Shown: positions 28,196 through 37,212, counted from the stretch's first letter. The stretch is 64,000 nt of DNA from Pseudosulfitobacter pseudonitzschiae (GCF_900129395.1 NZ_FQVP01000002.1:372001-436000); one strand, 5' to 3'. The notes: generated from the sequence alone by a model not told the origin. Made by a program: numbers and translations.

Positions 28196-29428
28196 TTATT
28201 GCGTCAGGCGCGCGGTGATCTGGGCAAAGAGTTCTTCGTTCTCTTGGTCGCGCCCCACCGGTTCCGTCGTATGGCTGATCTTGACGATGACGATCCGGTT
28301 GGTGGGGTCCACGCGGATGAACTGGTGGTGCAGGCCGAGCGCCATGAAGACGTCGCTGCGCGCATCGGTCCACCATTGGTATTGATAACCCACCGGAGAG
28401 CCGGGCTCGGTCGGCTCATAGCCGTCGTCCGGCACCGTGGCCTCGCGCACCCACGCCGCTGGCACCACCTGTTTGCCGTTCGCCATGCCGTCTTGCAGGA
28501 ACATCTGGCCAAAACGCGCGTGGTCGCGGGCGGTCGAGGCCAATCCGGCTCCAAAGAACTCGCGCCCGACGTTCTCTGGTCCGTCCATGATCCAATAGGC
28601 ATCGTATTCGGCGCCCATCGGCTGCCAAAGCTTTTCGCTCATATACTCTGCGCCAGTGCGCCCGGTCACCCGTTCCACGATGCACCCCAACACGCTGGTG
28701 TCGAGCGTGGCATAGTTGAACGCAGCATCCGGTGCATGCGCGCCGGGCTTGGATTCATTCGCCGCGTAGTCACACCAACGGTAGCGATAGGCCACGAGAG
28801 AATTGTCGTGGACCTGGGTCAATTGCGTTTCGCTGCCGAATTCATAGTGCTCTTCCCAATCCACACCAGAACGCATCCGCAGGACGTCCCGCACGGTCGG
28901 GCCGTCGTAGCCGGAACCTTCCATCTCGGGCAGGTATTTCGTGACCTTGTCGTCCAGACTGTCGATCAACCCGTCCTCCAGCGCAAAGCCGATCAGGGTC
29001 GAGGTATAGGACTTGGCGACCGAAAAGGTCAGGAACCGCGTGTCGGGACCGCTGCCATTGCGATAGTGCTCATAGACAATCGCACCATCTTTCAGCACGA
29101 GCAGTGCATTCGCCTGGGTGCGTTCCAGGGCGCCTTCAAGATCATAGGTCTCGCCCAGGATCGTATAGTCGCCATCAAGTGACATGGGTTTCTCGGGCAG
29201 TTCCCAGGTCTCGGTGCCCTTGGTGACAGCGCGCGTGGCGAACATCTGGTCCATGTGCTGGAACGTCAGATAGTTCAGCGACGGCATGAACATGCTCGCG
29301 CGCGCGTCGATCATTGTGGGGGTCAGCCACCGGTCCGGGTCTGTTGACTGGGCTTTGGCGACACTCCCAAGGCTCATCAGGGTGGCCGAGGCGGTCAGGA
29401 TTGCCCCAAGACGTTTCAAAGGTATCAT
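28196..29428 (-). CDS. Secreted serine hydrolase, beta-lactamase/NylB-like
   Basis: A 410-residue protein of the class C beta-lactamase/6-aminohexanoate-dimer hydrolase family. It has a cleavable signal peptide (MIPLKRLGAILTASATLMSL, ending AKA before QS), the catalytic SxxK in FSVAKSYTS, and the conserved RDVLRMRSGVDWEE segment; YANE-like and HHQF elements follow. I chose ATG 29428 after gaggagaaac because it exposes the signal peptide; the longer frame to 29551 does not. Divergent from a TetR regulator, which probably controls it. Substrate is unknown; amide or ester hydrolysis in the periplasm is likely. Confidence 0.9.
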   Translation of the reverse strand: MIPLKRLGAILTASATLMSLGSVAKAQSTDPDRWLTPTMIDARASMFMPSLNYLTFQHMDQMFATRAVTKGTETWELPEKPMSLDGDYTILGETYDLEGALERTQANALLVLKDGAIVYEHYRNGSGPDTRFLTFSVAKSYTSTLIGFALEDGLIDSLDDKVTKYLPEMEGSGYDGPTVRDVLRMRSGVDWEEHYEFGSETQLTQVHDNSLVAYRYRWCDYAANESKPGAHAPDAAFNYATLDTSVLGCIVERVTGRTGAEYMSEKLWQPMGAEYDAYWIMDGPENVGREFFGAGLASTARDHARFGQMFLQDGMANGKQVVPAAWVREATVPDDGYEPTEPGSPVGYQYQWWTDARSDVFMALGLHHQFIRVDPTNRIVIVKISHTTEPVGRDQENEELFAQITARLTQ

Positions 29429-29630
29429 GCGTTTCTCCTCATATGCATGGAACAGTATCGACGACAGTCTTTCGCTCGTATTTGCCTGCAACCCAGCCCT
29501 TGCCCGCCGGTCGTTCTCTTGCGAACCACCGACATCTCGTCTGGCGGACACCGTGTTTCAGGCGTTACAATTCGGACCACACAGCAACAGGGGCGGAAAC
29601 CTCCTCAAACTGATCGATACGCATCATTGC

Positions 29631-29656
29631 TATTGACTGAATGTTTTTAGTCAATA
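29631..29656. promoter_or_regulatory. Candidate TetR operator
   Basis: TATTGACT (29631-29638) and AGTCAATA (29649-29656) form a perfect 8-bp dyad around a 10-base AT-rich spacer, 32 bp ahead of the TetR gene and within the divergent promoter region shared with the serine hydrolase gene. Confidence 0.6.
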
Positions 29657-29687
29657 AAAAATTATACTGAGTAAAGAAAGTTTTCCG

Positions 29688-30407
29688 ATGGACAGATCAA
29701 AGCTCACGCCCTCAACGGTTGATGAAACAGCCGAAGACACGGGCACATCGGGTGCCACGGGTCTAAGGGCACGGCAAAAGGCGAAGCGACGGGAGGTGAT
29801 CCTCGCTCAGGCCAAGGCGTTTTTTGCGGAAAAGGGCGTGGATGCCGTGACGATGGCAGAGATTGCCGAGGCAGCCGGAGTGTCGACGCCAACTGTGTTC
29901 AATTACTTCGGAAACAAGGACGGCATTCTGATCGCCTTGATCACCGAGGGCACACGCAAGGCGCGCGACAACAGCAAGGTGCTGCGACCGCGCACGGATG
30001 TCGATTTTGTCTCCACGCTTCTGGCAATCTTCATCGATATCTCGGTCGAGACGATGGCAATCGCGAGCAAGCGCATCTGGCGCTATGCCCACGCAGCATC
30101 AACCCGCCATCCGACGACCGAATTCGCAAAGACCTTTCAGGAGGTGGACAACGCGCTGCTGGATCTGACCACAGGTATTCTGTCGCAGTACAGCCTAAGG
30201 CTCCACGACGGTACGCAGGGCGAGGCGCGCCATATTGCGCATCTGTTCTTCGATGTATGGCTCAATACGTTTCAGGATTTCATCCGGTCACCCGATATGA
30301 CGATTGAGACCCACGGCGAGCAACTGCGCGCCCGTTTCGCCCCGCTGTGCTGGATGATCTTTGCGCCGGACTTTTTGGCCGCGCCGACGCTGGCGTCCGC
30401 CAGGTGA
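29688..30407 (+). CDS. TetR-family transcriptional regulator
   Basis: A 239-residue regulator with a TetR helix-turn-helix at about residues 30-78 (RREVILAQAKAFFAEKGVDAVTMAEIAEAAGVSTPTVFNYFGNKDGILIALI) and a helical ligand-binding C-terminus. The first 25 residues are an acidic extension without known role. It starts at ATG 29688. Divergent from the serine hydrolase gene with a strong dyad between them, so it probably represses itself and that gene. Ligand unknown. Confidence 0.9.
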   Translation: MDRSKLTPSTVDETAEDTGTSGATGLRARQKAKRREVILAQAKAFFAEKGVDAVTMAEIAEAAGVSTPTVFNYFGNKDGILIALITEGTRKARDNSKVLRPRTDVDFVSTLLAIFIDISVETMAIASKRIWRYAHAASTRHPTTEFAKTFQEVDNALLDLTTGILSQYSLRLHDGTQGEARHIAHLFFDVWLNTFQDFIRSPDMTIETHGEQLRARFAPLCWMIFAPDFLAAPTLASAR

Positions 30408-30428
30408 CCCTCGGCAGGTGCGTGTCAC

Positions 30429-31205
30429 TTATCCGGTAAGGCCGTACAAACGCTTTACCGCTTCACGATCCGACATCTTCGCCCAATGCGTGCTGAGCGC
30501 ATGAACGTTGTCGTAACTGGCGCAGGTTTCATGTTGTGTGTGGGGCCAATCGCTGCCCCATACGACGTGGTTGTCGTCTAGCAGGGTCATCAGTTCCTGC
30601 GCGTGCGGCTGGACATCAAATGGCACGCGGTAATGGGCGGCGAACTTGAAAAACAGGGCGCTGCGATCGGACAGGCCGCGAACCGCGCGGATCATCGGAT
30701 CGGTCCGTGGTTGCGGTTCGGAGGGCAGGCCGAAATGATCAATCACCAGATCGATCCCCTGATCCGTCAACCCGGACAGCAAGGGCGCAAGGCGTGGGCC
30801 TTCCAGGTGAACTTCAAGGTGCAAGCCCCTGTCTCGCAGTTTGCCGAGAAAGCGTTGAACCGGACCTGTGTTCAGGTCAGGCACAGCCGCCCCGCGCACC
30901 AGGTTCCAGCGGACACCGCGCATTCCGGATCGGACCAGCCGATCCAGTTCCGCGTCGTCCACGTCAATTGGCACCACGCCGACACCCGCGAAACGGCTGC
31001 TGTCCAGCTGGGACAGGGCATCGCACATTTGCGAATTGTCCGCGCCCAGAAAGCTGACCTGCACGATCACACCGCCGCGCAAACCCTGTGCCGCCTGAAG
31101 GGCCAGCCAATCTGCAAGGGGGGCAGGAGACCCCGGAACATAACGCGCGCCGTCAACTGGCGTCACCGTTTCGTAGACATGCGCGTGACAGTCGAACTCT
31201 ATCAT
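30429..31205 (-). CDS. Amidohydrolase 2 family metal-dependent hydrolase
   Basis: A 258-residue TIM-barrel hydrolase of the amidohydrolase-2 family. Metal ligands are seen in FDCHAHVY near the N-terminus, in VIDHFG, and in the late GSDWPHTQHE segment; HLEVHLEG contributes the central histidine. It resembles 2-pyrone-4,6-dicarboxylate lactonase (LigI)-type enzymes, which open lactones of aromatic-derived dicarboxylates. Divergent from a GntR regulator and a tripartite carboxylate transporter, so it probably hydrolyses the imported compound or an early product. ATG 31205 follows gagg. Confidence 0.88.
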   Translation of the reverse strand: MIEFDCHAHVYETVTPVDGARYVPGSPAPLADWLALQAAQGLRGGVIVQVSFLGADNSQMCDALSQLDSSRFAGVGVVPIDVDDAELDRLVRSGMRGVRWNLVRGAAVPDLNTGPVQRFLGKLRDRGLHLEVHLEGPRLAPLLSGLTDQGIDLVIDHFGLPSEPQPRTDPMIRAVRGLSDRSALFFKFAAHYRVPFDVQPHAQELMTLLDDNHVVWGSDWPHTQHETCASYDNVHALSTHWAKMSDREAVKRLYGLTG

Positions 31206-31230
31206 GGGGCCTCCTCGTTAATTCATATAT

Positions 31231-31272
31231 ATGACTAGTTGACTAAATGGGTCAATATGCATTAGGAGTCAT
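31231..31272. promoter_or_regulatory. Nested dyads between amidohydrolase and GntR genes
   Basis: The inner dyad is TTGAC (31239-31243) and GTCAA (31251-31255); the outer one is ATGAC (31231-31235) and GTCAT (31268-31272). They occupy the 81-bp divergent intergenic region, where the GntR-family product of the adjacent gene would be expected to bind. Confidence 0.5.
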
Positions 31273-31286
31273 ATCGGGAGGACAAA

Positions 31287-32018
31287 ATGACCAGCAGTTA
31301 CGCGACAACTGATTCCAGACTTCCGGCCTATGTCCGTCTGCGGGATACGCTGACGGCACGCATTGGTGCGGGGGATTGGACGCCCGACCAGCCGATCCCG
31401 TCCGAGGCGCGCCTTGCTGCCGAATTCGACGTCTCCGTCGGCACGGTTCGCAAGGCCGTTGATGGCCTTGTCGATGAGGGTTTGCTGGAGCGGCGGCAGG
31501 GGTCCGGCACATTTGTGCGTGCACCCTCGTTCAATGCGACGCTGTTCCGGTTCTTCGCGATCCGCGAGTCAGATGGGGCGCGTCCTTCGATCCCGTCCAG
31601 CAACGTGATCCTGCGCAGCATTGCCAAGGCCCCCAAAGAAGCAGCAGACGCGCTGGGCACCGACAGCACGATCAAGATCGTCCGCTTGCGCAGCCTTTCG
31701 GACCAGCCGGTTCTGTCCGAAGAAATCTATATTCCCACGTCGAGATTCGCAGGCTTTGAACAACTGCCCGACGCGGCCTTTGGTCCGTTGTTGTACCCCG
31801 TCTATTTTGAACGGTTCGGGGTCATGGTCAAACGTGCCGTGGACGAGGTGTCCTTTGGGCAGGCCTCCGAGGCCATCGCGAAACAGCTTGGCATCAACAT
31901 GAATGACCCGCTTGCGGTGATCCGCAGAACCGCCTTCGACGTCGAAGGCAAGCCGGTCGAATGGCGCATCGCCAGCGGCAGCGCCACCGGGTTCCGCTAT
32001 CGCAGCGAAATCAACTGA
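31287..32018 (+). CDS. GntR/HutC-family transcriptional regulator
   Basis: A 243-residue regulator with an N-terminal GntR winged helix (IPSEARLAAEFDVSVGTVRKAVDGLVDEGLLERRQGSGTFV, about residues 35-75) and a C-terminal UTRA effector domain ending in the typical EWRIASGSATGFRYRSEI pattern. It is the first gene before tctC (26 bp gap) and divergent from the amidohydrolase, so it probably senses the substrate of this catabolic module and controls both sides. Confidence 0.92.
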   Translation: MTSSYATTDSRLPAYVRLRDTLTARIGAGDWTPDQPIPSEARLAAEFDVSVGTVRKAVDGLVDEGLLERRQGSGTFVRAPSFNATLFRFFAIRESDGARPSIPSSNVILRSIAKAPKEAADALGTDSTIKIVRLRSLSDQPVLSEEIYIPTSRFAGFEQLPDAAFGPLLYPVYFERFGVMVKRAVDEVSFGQASEAIAKQLGINMNDPLAVIRRTAFDVEGKPVEWRIASGSATGFRYRSEIN

Positions 32019-32044
32019 CAGATCAAATCACTGGGAGAGAGACT

Positions 32045-32995
32045 ATGACACTTAAGGCAACTTTCATCGGCTTGACGGCCGCAGCGGCAATGGCGGCACC
32101 CGCCTTTGCAGAATACCCCGACCGCACCATCGAACTGACCATCCCGGCCGGAGCGGGCGGTGGCACCGACACCAGCGCACGCAAGCTGGCGCTTCTGCTC
32201 GAAGAAAAGCTGGGCACCTCCATCGCCATTCTGAACGTCGGTGGCGGCGGTGGCTCGGTCGGCGCATCACAATTCATGCAGGCCAAACCCGACGGCTATG
32301 CGTTGTTTGCCACATGGAACAGCCCCTTGACCACTGTTCCTCAGGTCCAGGATGTGGCCTATTCGCTCGACAGTTTCACACCCATCGCGTCGACTTCGGA
32401 AACCGCCTATACGCTCTGCGTCAAGGCCGATTTCCCCGTGACCACCGGTGCCGATTTCCTGGCCGAGCTCGAAGCCAATCCCGGCAAGTACACCTATGGC
32501 AATGACGGGATCGGCGGCACCATGCAATTGGCAGCCGAGCGTATTTTCCAGGCCAAGGGCATCGACGCCGTTGCCATTCCTTTCGGTGGCGCGGGTGAAA
32601 CCCTGCAGAACTTTCTGGGGGGTCACGTGGACATCTACGGCGGGTCGATCTCGACCGTGCTGCCCTATGTCGAAAGCGGCGAGGCCAAATGCCCTATCGT
32701 GACATCGGCCGCCGACGTTCCGGCACTTGAAGGCGCATCCGGTCTTGAGGCCCTTGGGCTGGCCGACAAGGAAACCTTGCTGTGGCGTGCGATCCTTGGC
32801 CCCAAAGATATGGACCCGGCGGTTGTCGAGATGCTGGCGAATGTCATCGACGAGGCCGTCAACGATCCCAGCTATGTCGAGTTTCTCGCGACAAAGGGCG
32901 AAGTGCCGAATGTCGTGAAGGGCGATGCGCTCGGTGCGCGGCTGCAATCGGAATACGACGCACTTGCCGAAGTGTCCAAGGCTCTGGGCCTGTAA
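32045..32995 (+). CDS. Tripartite tricarboxylate transporter substrate-binding protein
   Basis: A 316-residue periplasmic receptor of the TctC/Bug family. The signal peptide ends AFA before EYPDRTIELTIPAGAGGGTD, and the conserved binding-site segments GAGGGTDTSARKLA and GGGGSVGASQFMQ are present. ATG 32045 follows gggagagag. Followed 3 bp later by tctB and then tctA. Bug-type receptors bind carboxylates; the exact ligand is unknown and may be the amidohydrolase substrate. Confidence 0.93.
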   Translation: MTLKATFIGLTAAAAMAAPAFAEYPDRTIELTIPAGAGGGTDTSARKLALLLEEKLGTSIAILNVGGGGGSVGASQFMQAKPDGYALFATWNSPLTTVPQVQDVAYSLDSFTPIASTSETAYTLCVKADFPVTTGADFLAELEANPGKYTYGNDGIGGTMQLAAERIFQAKGIDAVAIPFGGAGETLQNFLGGHVDIYGGSISTVLPYVESGEAKCPIVTSAADVPALEGASGLEALGLADKETLLWRAILGPKDMDPAVVEMLANVIDEAVNDPSYVEFLATKGEVPNVVKGDALGARLQSEYDALAEVSKALGL

Positions 32996-32998
32996 CCA

Positions 32999-33448
32999 AT
33001 GGAAAAGCGTCAGGACATCGTGCTTGGGTTGATCTTTGTCGGCATCGGCATTTTTGCGGCCTGGATGGCAACGAGCTACAAGGGGGCCAGCGGAACCTAT
33101 CCGATGGTGCTTGGCCTTGTCCTGACGCTCCTTGGTGCAACTGTTTCGATCAAGGCGCTGCGGCAACCCACGGATCAGCCGCGTGCCTTGGTCAATGCGC
33201 CTGCGAAACTGGGCACCGCTGCGCTGGTTTCCGCAATCTACGTGGCGTTGGTCATTCCCCTGGGGTTTTACACCGCGTCTTTTCTCCTGGTGCTGGCCAT
33301 GCCGCTGGCGCTGGGGTTCCGGCGTCTGGTTTACGCGCTGACGGTCGCGGCGGTGTTCATGTCGCTTATCTATCTCGTGTTCTCGGTCCTGCTTGAGAAA
33401 CCGTTGCCGCGCGAATTGATCCTGTCCCTGAACGCCGTGGGAGGCTGA
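32999..33448 (+). CDS. Tripartite tricarboxylate transporter, TctB small membrane subunit
   Basis: A 149-residue protein with four predicted transmembrane helices (for example DIVLGLIFVGIGIFAAWMA at the start and AALVSAIYVALVIPLGFYTA in the middle), the typical architecture of TctB. The ATG lies 3 bp after the tctC stop and the stop is 1 bp from the tctA start, so translation is coupled. It works with TctA as the membrane part of the transporter. Confidence 0.9.
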   Translation: MEKRQDIVLGLIFVGIGIFAAWMATSYKGASGTYPMVLGLVLTLLGATVSIKALRQPTDQPRALVNAPAKLGTAALVSAIYVALVIPLGFYTASFLLVLAMPLALGFRRLVYALTVAAVFMSLIYLVFSVLLEKPLPRELILSLNAVGG

Positions 33449-33449
33449 G

Positions 33450-34946
33450 ATGGAGTTTTATACCAATGCGCTTTCCCACGTCCTGAGCTTCGGCCCGCTG
33501 ACGGCGATGATCGGGGCCACGCTGTTGGGCGTGTTCATCGGGGCGTTGCCCGGTCTGAATCCGGTCATGGCCATCGCGCTGCTGTTGCCGCTGACCTATT
33601 CCATGGACCCCCTGGTCGCGCTGGCCATGGTTGCCGGCATCTACAACGGGTCGATGTACGGCGGTGCAATTCCCGCGATCCTGCTGCGCATTCCCGGCAC
33701 ACCCGCCTCGATCGCCACCACCTTTGACGGCTTTCCCATGGCCGACCGTGGCGAGGCCTCGAAAGCGTTGAAAATCGCCTGCTGGTCGTCGGCCATCGGC
33801 GGGATCGCAAGCGCCATTGCCCTGATGACGATGGGGCCGATGCTGGCGCGGGTGACCCTGTTCTTTGGACCGGCCGAGTATTTCTGGATTGCGATTTTCG
33901 GCATGGCCTCGGTGGCCGTCATGGTCGGTTCCGATCCGGTCAAGGGCATCATGGCCGCCGTGCTGGGCCTGTTGATCGGCACGATCGGGATCGACAACCT
34001 GTCGGGGCAGGCGCGGTTCACCTTTGGGCAGACATGGCTTTTGGGCGGTCTTGACCTGATCGTTGTGCTTGTCGGCCTCTACGCGCTGCCCCCCGTCCTG
34101 CAACTGGCAGAGAAATGCGATCTCAAGGGGCTTTCGGCGGCGCAGTTGAAGCTGGCTGACGTGCCCTTTAAAAAAGGGGAAATCCGGGGACTGATCCCAA
34201 CGTGGCTGCGCGCCTCGGGCATTGGCATCGGCGTCGGTATCCTGCCGGGGGCGGGCGGAAATATCGCGGCGTTCCTCAGCTATAACGCGGCCAAGAATGC
34301 CTCGGACGACCCGTCAAGCTTTGGCAAGGGCAACCCCCAGGGCGTCGCCGCCGCCGAATGCGGCAACAATGCCGACAACGCGGCGTCGATGATCCCGGCA
34401 CTGGCTTTGGGCATTCCCGGCAACGTGGTCGCAGCACTGGTGCTCAGCGCGCTGACGATCCACGGCCTGCAACCCGGCCCGCAGTTGTTCCACCAGAACC
34501 CGACCCTTGTGGGGGGCTTCATGATGGAGATGCTGATCACCTCGGTCCTGATCTTTGCACTGGGCGGTGCCGTGGCGACCCGCGTTTTCGCGCAGTTCCA
34601 GCGGTTGCCGGGCGTTCTGCTGGTGCCGACGATCCTGATCCTGATGTGCGTTGGCGTTTACGTCATCAATGGACGCGCGATTGACCTTTGGGTGATGCTG
34701 GCCGCGGGCTTTGCCGGGTACTTTCTGGAAAAAGTCAACTTTCCACTGGCGCCCGTCATCCTGGGGATGATCCTGGGTCCGATGGCCGAGCAAAGCGTGC
34801 GCCGCGCGCTGCTCATCAGTCGCGGTGATATGACCGAACTGGTGACGCGTCCGATCTCTGCCGTTCTGGCTGCGGTGACCGTGCTGGTGATTGTCTGGCC
34901 GCTGGTCAAAATGGTGCGCCGCCGCCGCAAACCCGCTGAACAGTAA
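33450..34946 (+). CDS. Tripartite tricarboxylate transporter, TctA large membrane subunit
   Basis: A 498-residue multi-spanning membrane protein with the TctA signatures GVFIGALPGLNPVMAIALLLP near the N-terminus, YGGAIPAILLRIPGTPAS, and GILPGAGGNIAAFLSY in the second half. It forms the ion-driven translocation pore with TctB and takes substrate from the TctC receptor. It ends the operon; a strong hairpin terminator follows 20 bp downstream. Confidence 0.95.
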   Translation: MEFYTNALSHVLSFGPLTAMIGATLLGVFIGALPGLNPVMAIALLLPLTYSMDPLVALAMVAGIYNGSMYGGAIPAILLRIPGTPASIATTFDGFPMADRGEASKALKIACWSSAIGGIASAIALMTMGPMLARVTLFFGPAEYFWIAIFGMASVAVMVGSDPVKGIMAAVLGLLIGTIGIDNLSGQARFTFGQTWLLGGLDLIVVLVGLYALPPVLQLAEKCDLKGLSAAQLKLADVPFKKGEIRGLIPTWLRASGIGIGVGILPGAGGNIAAFLSYNAAKNASDDPSSFGKGNPQGVAAAECGNNADNAASMIPALALGIPGNVVAALVLSALTIHGLQPGPQLFHQNPTLVGGFMMEMLITSVLIFALGGAVATRVFAQFQRLPGVLLVPTILILMCVGVYVINGRAIDLWVMLAAGFAGYFLEKVNFPLAPVILGMILGPMAEQSVRRALLISRGDMTELVTRPISAVLAAVTVLVIVWPLVKMVRRRRKPAEQ

Positions 34947-34965
34947 GGCAGCCGTGTTGGCGCTG

Positions 34966-35006
34966 GACCGGTCACCGCGCACCATGTCGCGGTGGCCGGT
35001 CTTTTG
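34966..35006 (+). terminator. Rho-independent terminator after tctA
   Basis: A 14-bp stem with one G-T pair (gaccggtcaccgcg 34966-34979; cgcggtggccggtc 34988-35001) around an 8-base loop, followed by TTTTG. It separates the transport operon from the convergent minCDE operon. Confidence 0.85.
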
Positions 35007-35054
35007 TCAGCCCCGGACAAGGGCGCAGCGTCCTTCAGGACCAAAGCCGTTTGG

Positions 35055-35366
35055 TCACCCCAACCCGGCTCTTTTGCGCAGAGGCGTGGAGGTGACAGAT
35101 TTTTCACGTCCGGCTGACGGTATCTCGATATTGATCTCAAGGCTGGATACGTCGTCGTTCCGCTCCATCTGGATGTCGACTTCGTCTTCCTTGATCTCCA
35201 TGTACTTGCGGATAACCGCGAGAATATCGGCCTGCAGCATCGGCAGGTAATCCGGCCCCTCCGACCCATCACTGCGCTCGTGGGCAAGCAGGATCTGCAG
35301 CCTGTCCTTCGCAGTCTTTGCGGATTTGGCGCGGCGCGGTCTGAACGAGAATCCAAACAGGCTCAT
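35055..35366 (-). CDS. minE: Cell division topological specificity factor MinE
   Basis: A 103-residue MinE. It begins MSLFGFSFRPRRAKSAKTAKDRLQILLAHER, covering the membrane-targeting and MinD-activating helix, followed by the dimerisation domain with DYLPMLQADILAVIRKYMEI. It stimulates MinD ATPase and drives pole-to-pole oscillation, confining MinC inhibition to the poles. The start overlaps the minD stop by 4 bp. Last gene of minCDE. Confidence 0.95.
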   Translation of the reverse strand: MSLFGFSFRPRRAKSAKTAKDRLQILLAHERSDGSEGPDYLPMLQADILAVIRKYMEIKEDEVDIQMERNDDVSSLEINIEIPSAGREKSVTSTPLRKRAGLG

Positions 35367-36205
35367 GCTGGCGCTCCAAAGAGGCGGCTGAAAAAGCCGG
35401 GTTTTTTATCCCGCTCTGTCTGCGTATCGACCTCTTCGCCCAACAGCCGCGCCACGGCGGCCTCGTAGCCCCGGCTTGCGGCTGAAGGCTCGTCCAGCAC
35501 GATGGGCATGCCGACGTTCGAGGCGCGCAAAACCGCCGTGCTTTCTGGAATGACGCCCAACAGCGGAACGGCCAGGATTTCCAGCACATCGTCGATCGTC
35601 ATCATTTCGCCAGCGTCAATCCGGCGCTGGTCAAGACGGGTCACAAGCACTTGCGCCTTGACCTCTGCGCCCTCGTCTTCGGCGCGTTTGGTCTTGCTTG
35701 CCAAAAGGCCCAGAACCCGGTCGCTGTCGCGCACGGACGACACTTCGGGGTTGGTCACCACAACGGCTTCGTCGGCGAAATACATCGCCAGCTGTGCGCC
35801 GCGTTCGATCCCTGCGGGGCTGTCGCAAATGATGTAATCGAATTGCTCTTTCAGCTCATTCAGAACCTTCTCGACACCTTCCTTGGTCAAGGCGTCCTTG
35901 TCGCGGGTTTGCGAGGTTGGCAGAATCCAAAGCGTATCAAGCCGCTTGTCCCGGATCAGGGCCTGTTTCAGGCGCGCTTCGCCCTGAATGACGTTGATAA
36001 AGTCAAAGACGACCCGGCGCTCGCACCCCATGATCATGTCGAGATTGCGCAGGCCCACGTCAAAATCGATCACGACTGTCTTGAAATCGCGTTTTGCCAA
36101 TGCTGCGGCAATCGCCGCAGCAGAGGTTGTCTTGCCTACGCCACCCTTGCCCGAAGTGATGACGATCACTTTGCCAAGGGGCGCTTTGTCTTTCAGCTGT
36201 GTCAT
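35363..36205 (-). CDS. minD: Septum-site-determining ATPase MinD
   Basis: A 280-residue ParA-superfamily ATPase with the deviant Walker A GKGGVGKT (residues 19-26), the VVIDFDVGLRNLDMIMGCE switch region and the YIICDSPAGIERGA Walker B region. The C-terminal end FFSRLFGA is a short amphipathic membrane-targeting helix as in other MinD proteins. Overlaps minC and minE by 4 bp each. It recruits MinC to the membrane and is released by MinE. Confidence 0.96.
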   Translation of the reverse strand: MTQLKDKAPLGKVIVITSGKGGVGKTTSAAAIAAALAKRDFKTVVIDFDVGLRNLDMIMGCERRVVFDFINVIQGEARLKQALIRDKRLDTLWILPTSQTRDKDALTKEGVEKVLNELKEQFDYIICDSPAGIERGAQLAMYFADEAVVVTNPEVSSVRDSDRVLGLLASKTKRAEDEGAEVKAQVLVTRLDQRRIDAGEMMTIDDVLEILAVPLLGVIPESTAVLRASNVGMPIVLDEPSAASRGYEAAVARLLGEEVDTQTERDKKPGFFSRLFGAPA

Positions 36206-36987
36206 ACAAGTCTCTCAATGTGGAGTGTTTCGTCTTCGAGAAAGGCCTGAACGTTGCAACGGCGCAGGTCCGGGTGGATCGTCTCGCTCGTCTTGAAGAG
36301 CCCCGCGATGGCAAGAAGCTCTGCCTCAAGCTTGCTGCAGAAAATCCGGGCGTTCGTATCGCCTTCCACGCCTGCCATGGCACGGCCGCGCAGGGTGCCG
36401 TAGATGTGGATGTTGCCAGAGGCCAGGACTTCTGCACCTGAGGCAACCGACCCGATAATCGTAAGATCGCCGCGTTCCGCCACGACCAGCTGACCGGAAC
36501 GGACATGCCTGTGTATGACCTTGTTCCCCGGCTGCGCCACAAGGCGCGACCGCCGGGGCGAGACGGCGCGCGCCTGCTGGACGGGCGTGTCCCGGCCGAC
36601 CAGAACCTGGATCAGGCCAAATTCTTCTGCCAGGGCCTGCTGCTCCGGCGTGGCGTTCTGCACCCCGAAAAGCAAAAGCCCCTTTGCGCGGATGGCCCTG
36701 ACCAGTTCGCCCAAGTGATCCCGGCTTGCGAATCCCGGCACCTTTTCGAAATCCAGCAGGATAGGGGCCCCCACCATGAGGTTTGCAGCGCTTCTGATCT
36801 TTTCATCCAGCGCCGCAAAAAAGCTTGCGTCCGGGGTATCGACCTCGATCCGGATCGCGATTGCCGTCAGAAAGCGACCGCGCACCTGAATAGGCTCGGC
36901 TCGCACCGCGCCACCTGTCGGCAATTGCCTTGCGTCATTATCCTGCACAGAAAAACTGCACTCCTGCTCTTTGAGTCTTGCGTTCAA
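36202..36987 (-). CDS. minC: Septum formation inhibitor MinC
   Basis: A 261-residue FtsZ polymerisation inhibitor. The C-terminal beta-helix domain is clear: HRHVRSGQLVVAERGDLTIIGSVASGAEVLASGNIHIYGTLRGRAMAGVEGDTNARIFCSKLEAELLAIAG. The N-terminal domain is less conserved. It heads the minCDE operon; the 225 bp upstream hold no obvious operator. MinCDE is patchily distributed in Rhodobacterales. Confidence 0.94.
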   Translation of the reverse strand: MNARLKEQECSFSVQDNDARQLPTGGAVRAEPIQVRGRFLTAIAIRIEVDTPDASFFAALDEKIRSAANLMVGAPILLDFEKVPGFASRDHLGELVRAIRAKGLLLFGVQNATPEQQALAEEFGLIQVLVGRDTPVQQARAVSPRRSRLVAQPGNKVIHRHVRSGQLVVAERGDLTIIGSVASGAEVLASGNIHIYGTLRGRAMAGVEGDTNARIFCSKLEAELLAIAGLFKTSETIHPDLRRCNVQAFLEDETLHIERLV

Positions 36988-37212
36988 GCCTGCTGTTTTT
37001 TGTCCCGCTTCTACGGATGCTGCCCGACTGCGCCACAGGAATTTGTCATTGCGGCGCGCAACGGCAAGCCTTCGCCGTCAATGGGCGGGTTTGCTCCGCT
37101 GGCAAGTTTTCGCGCATCTTGCGTCGGTTTCGGCGGAAAATGGAAAGTCTCTCAAGAAGACAGGCCACCAGCCGCAACGCGTGCCGCAAGCAATATTGCG
37201 GCTGGTGGGATG

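Noticed and set aside
28011-28200. Minus-strand stretch reading DHTEAFHDLKHKQARYGMLP and a short tail, after the hydrolase terminator
   Set aside because: Looks a little like a protein C-terminus, but it has no start, no ribosome site and I cannot match it to a family; kept out as a possible gene remnant only.
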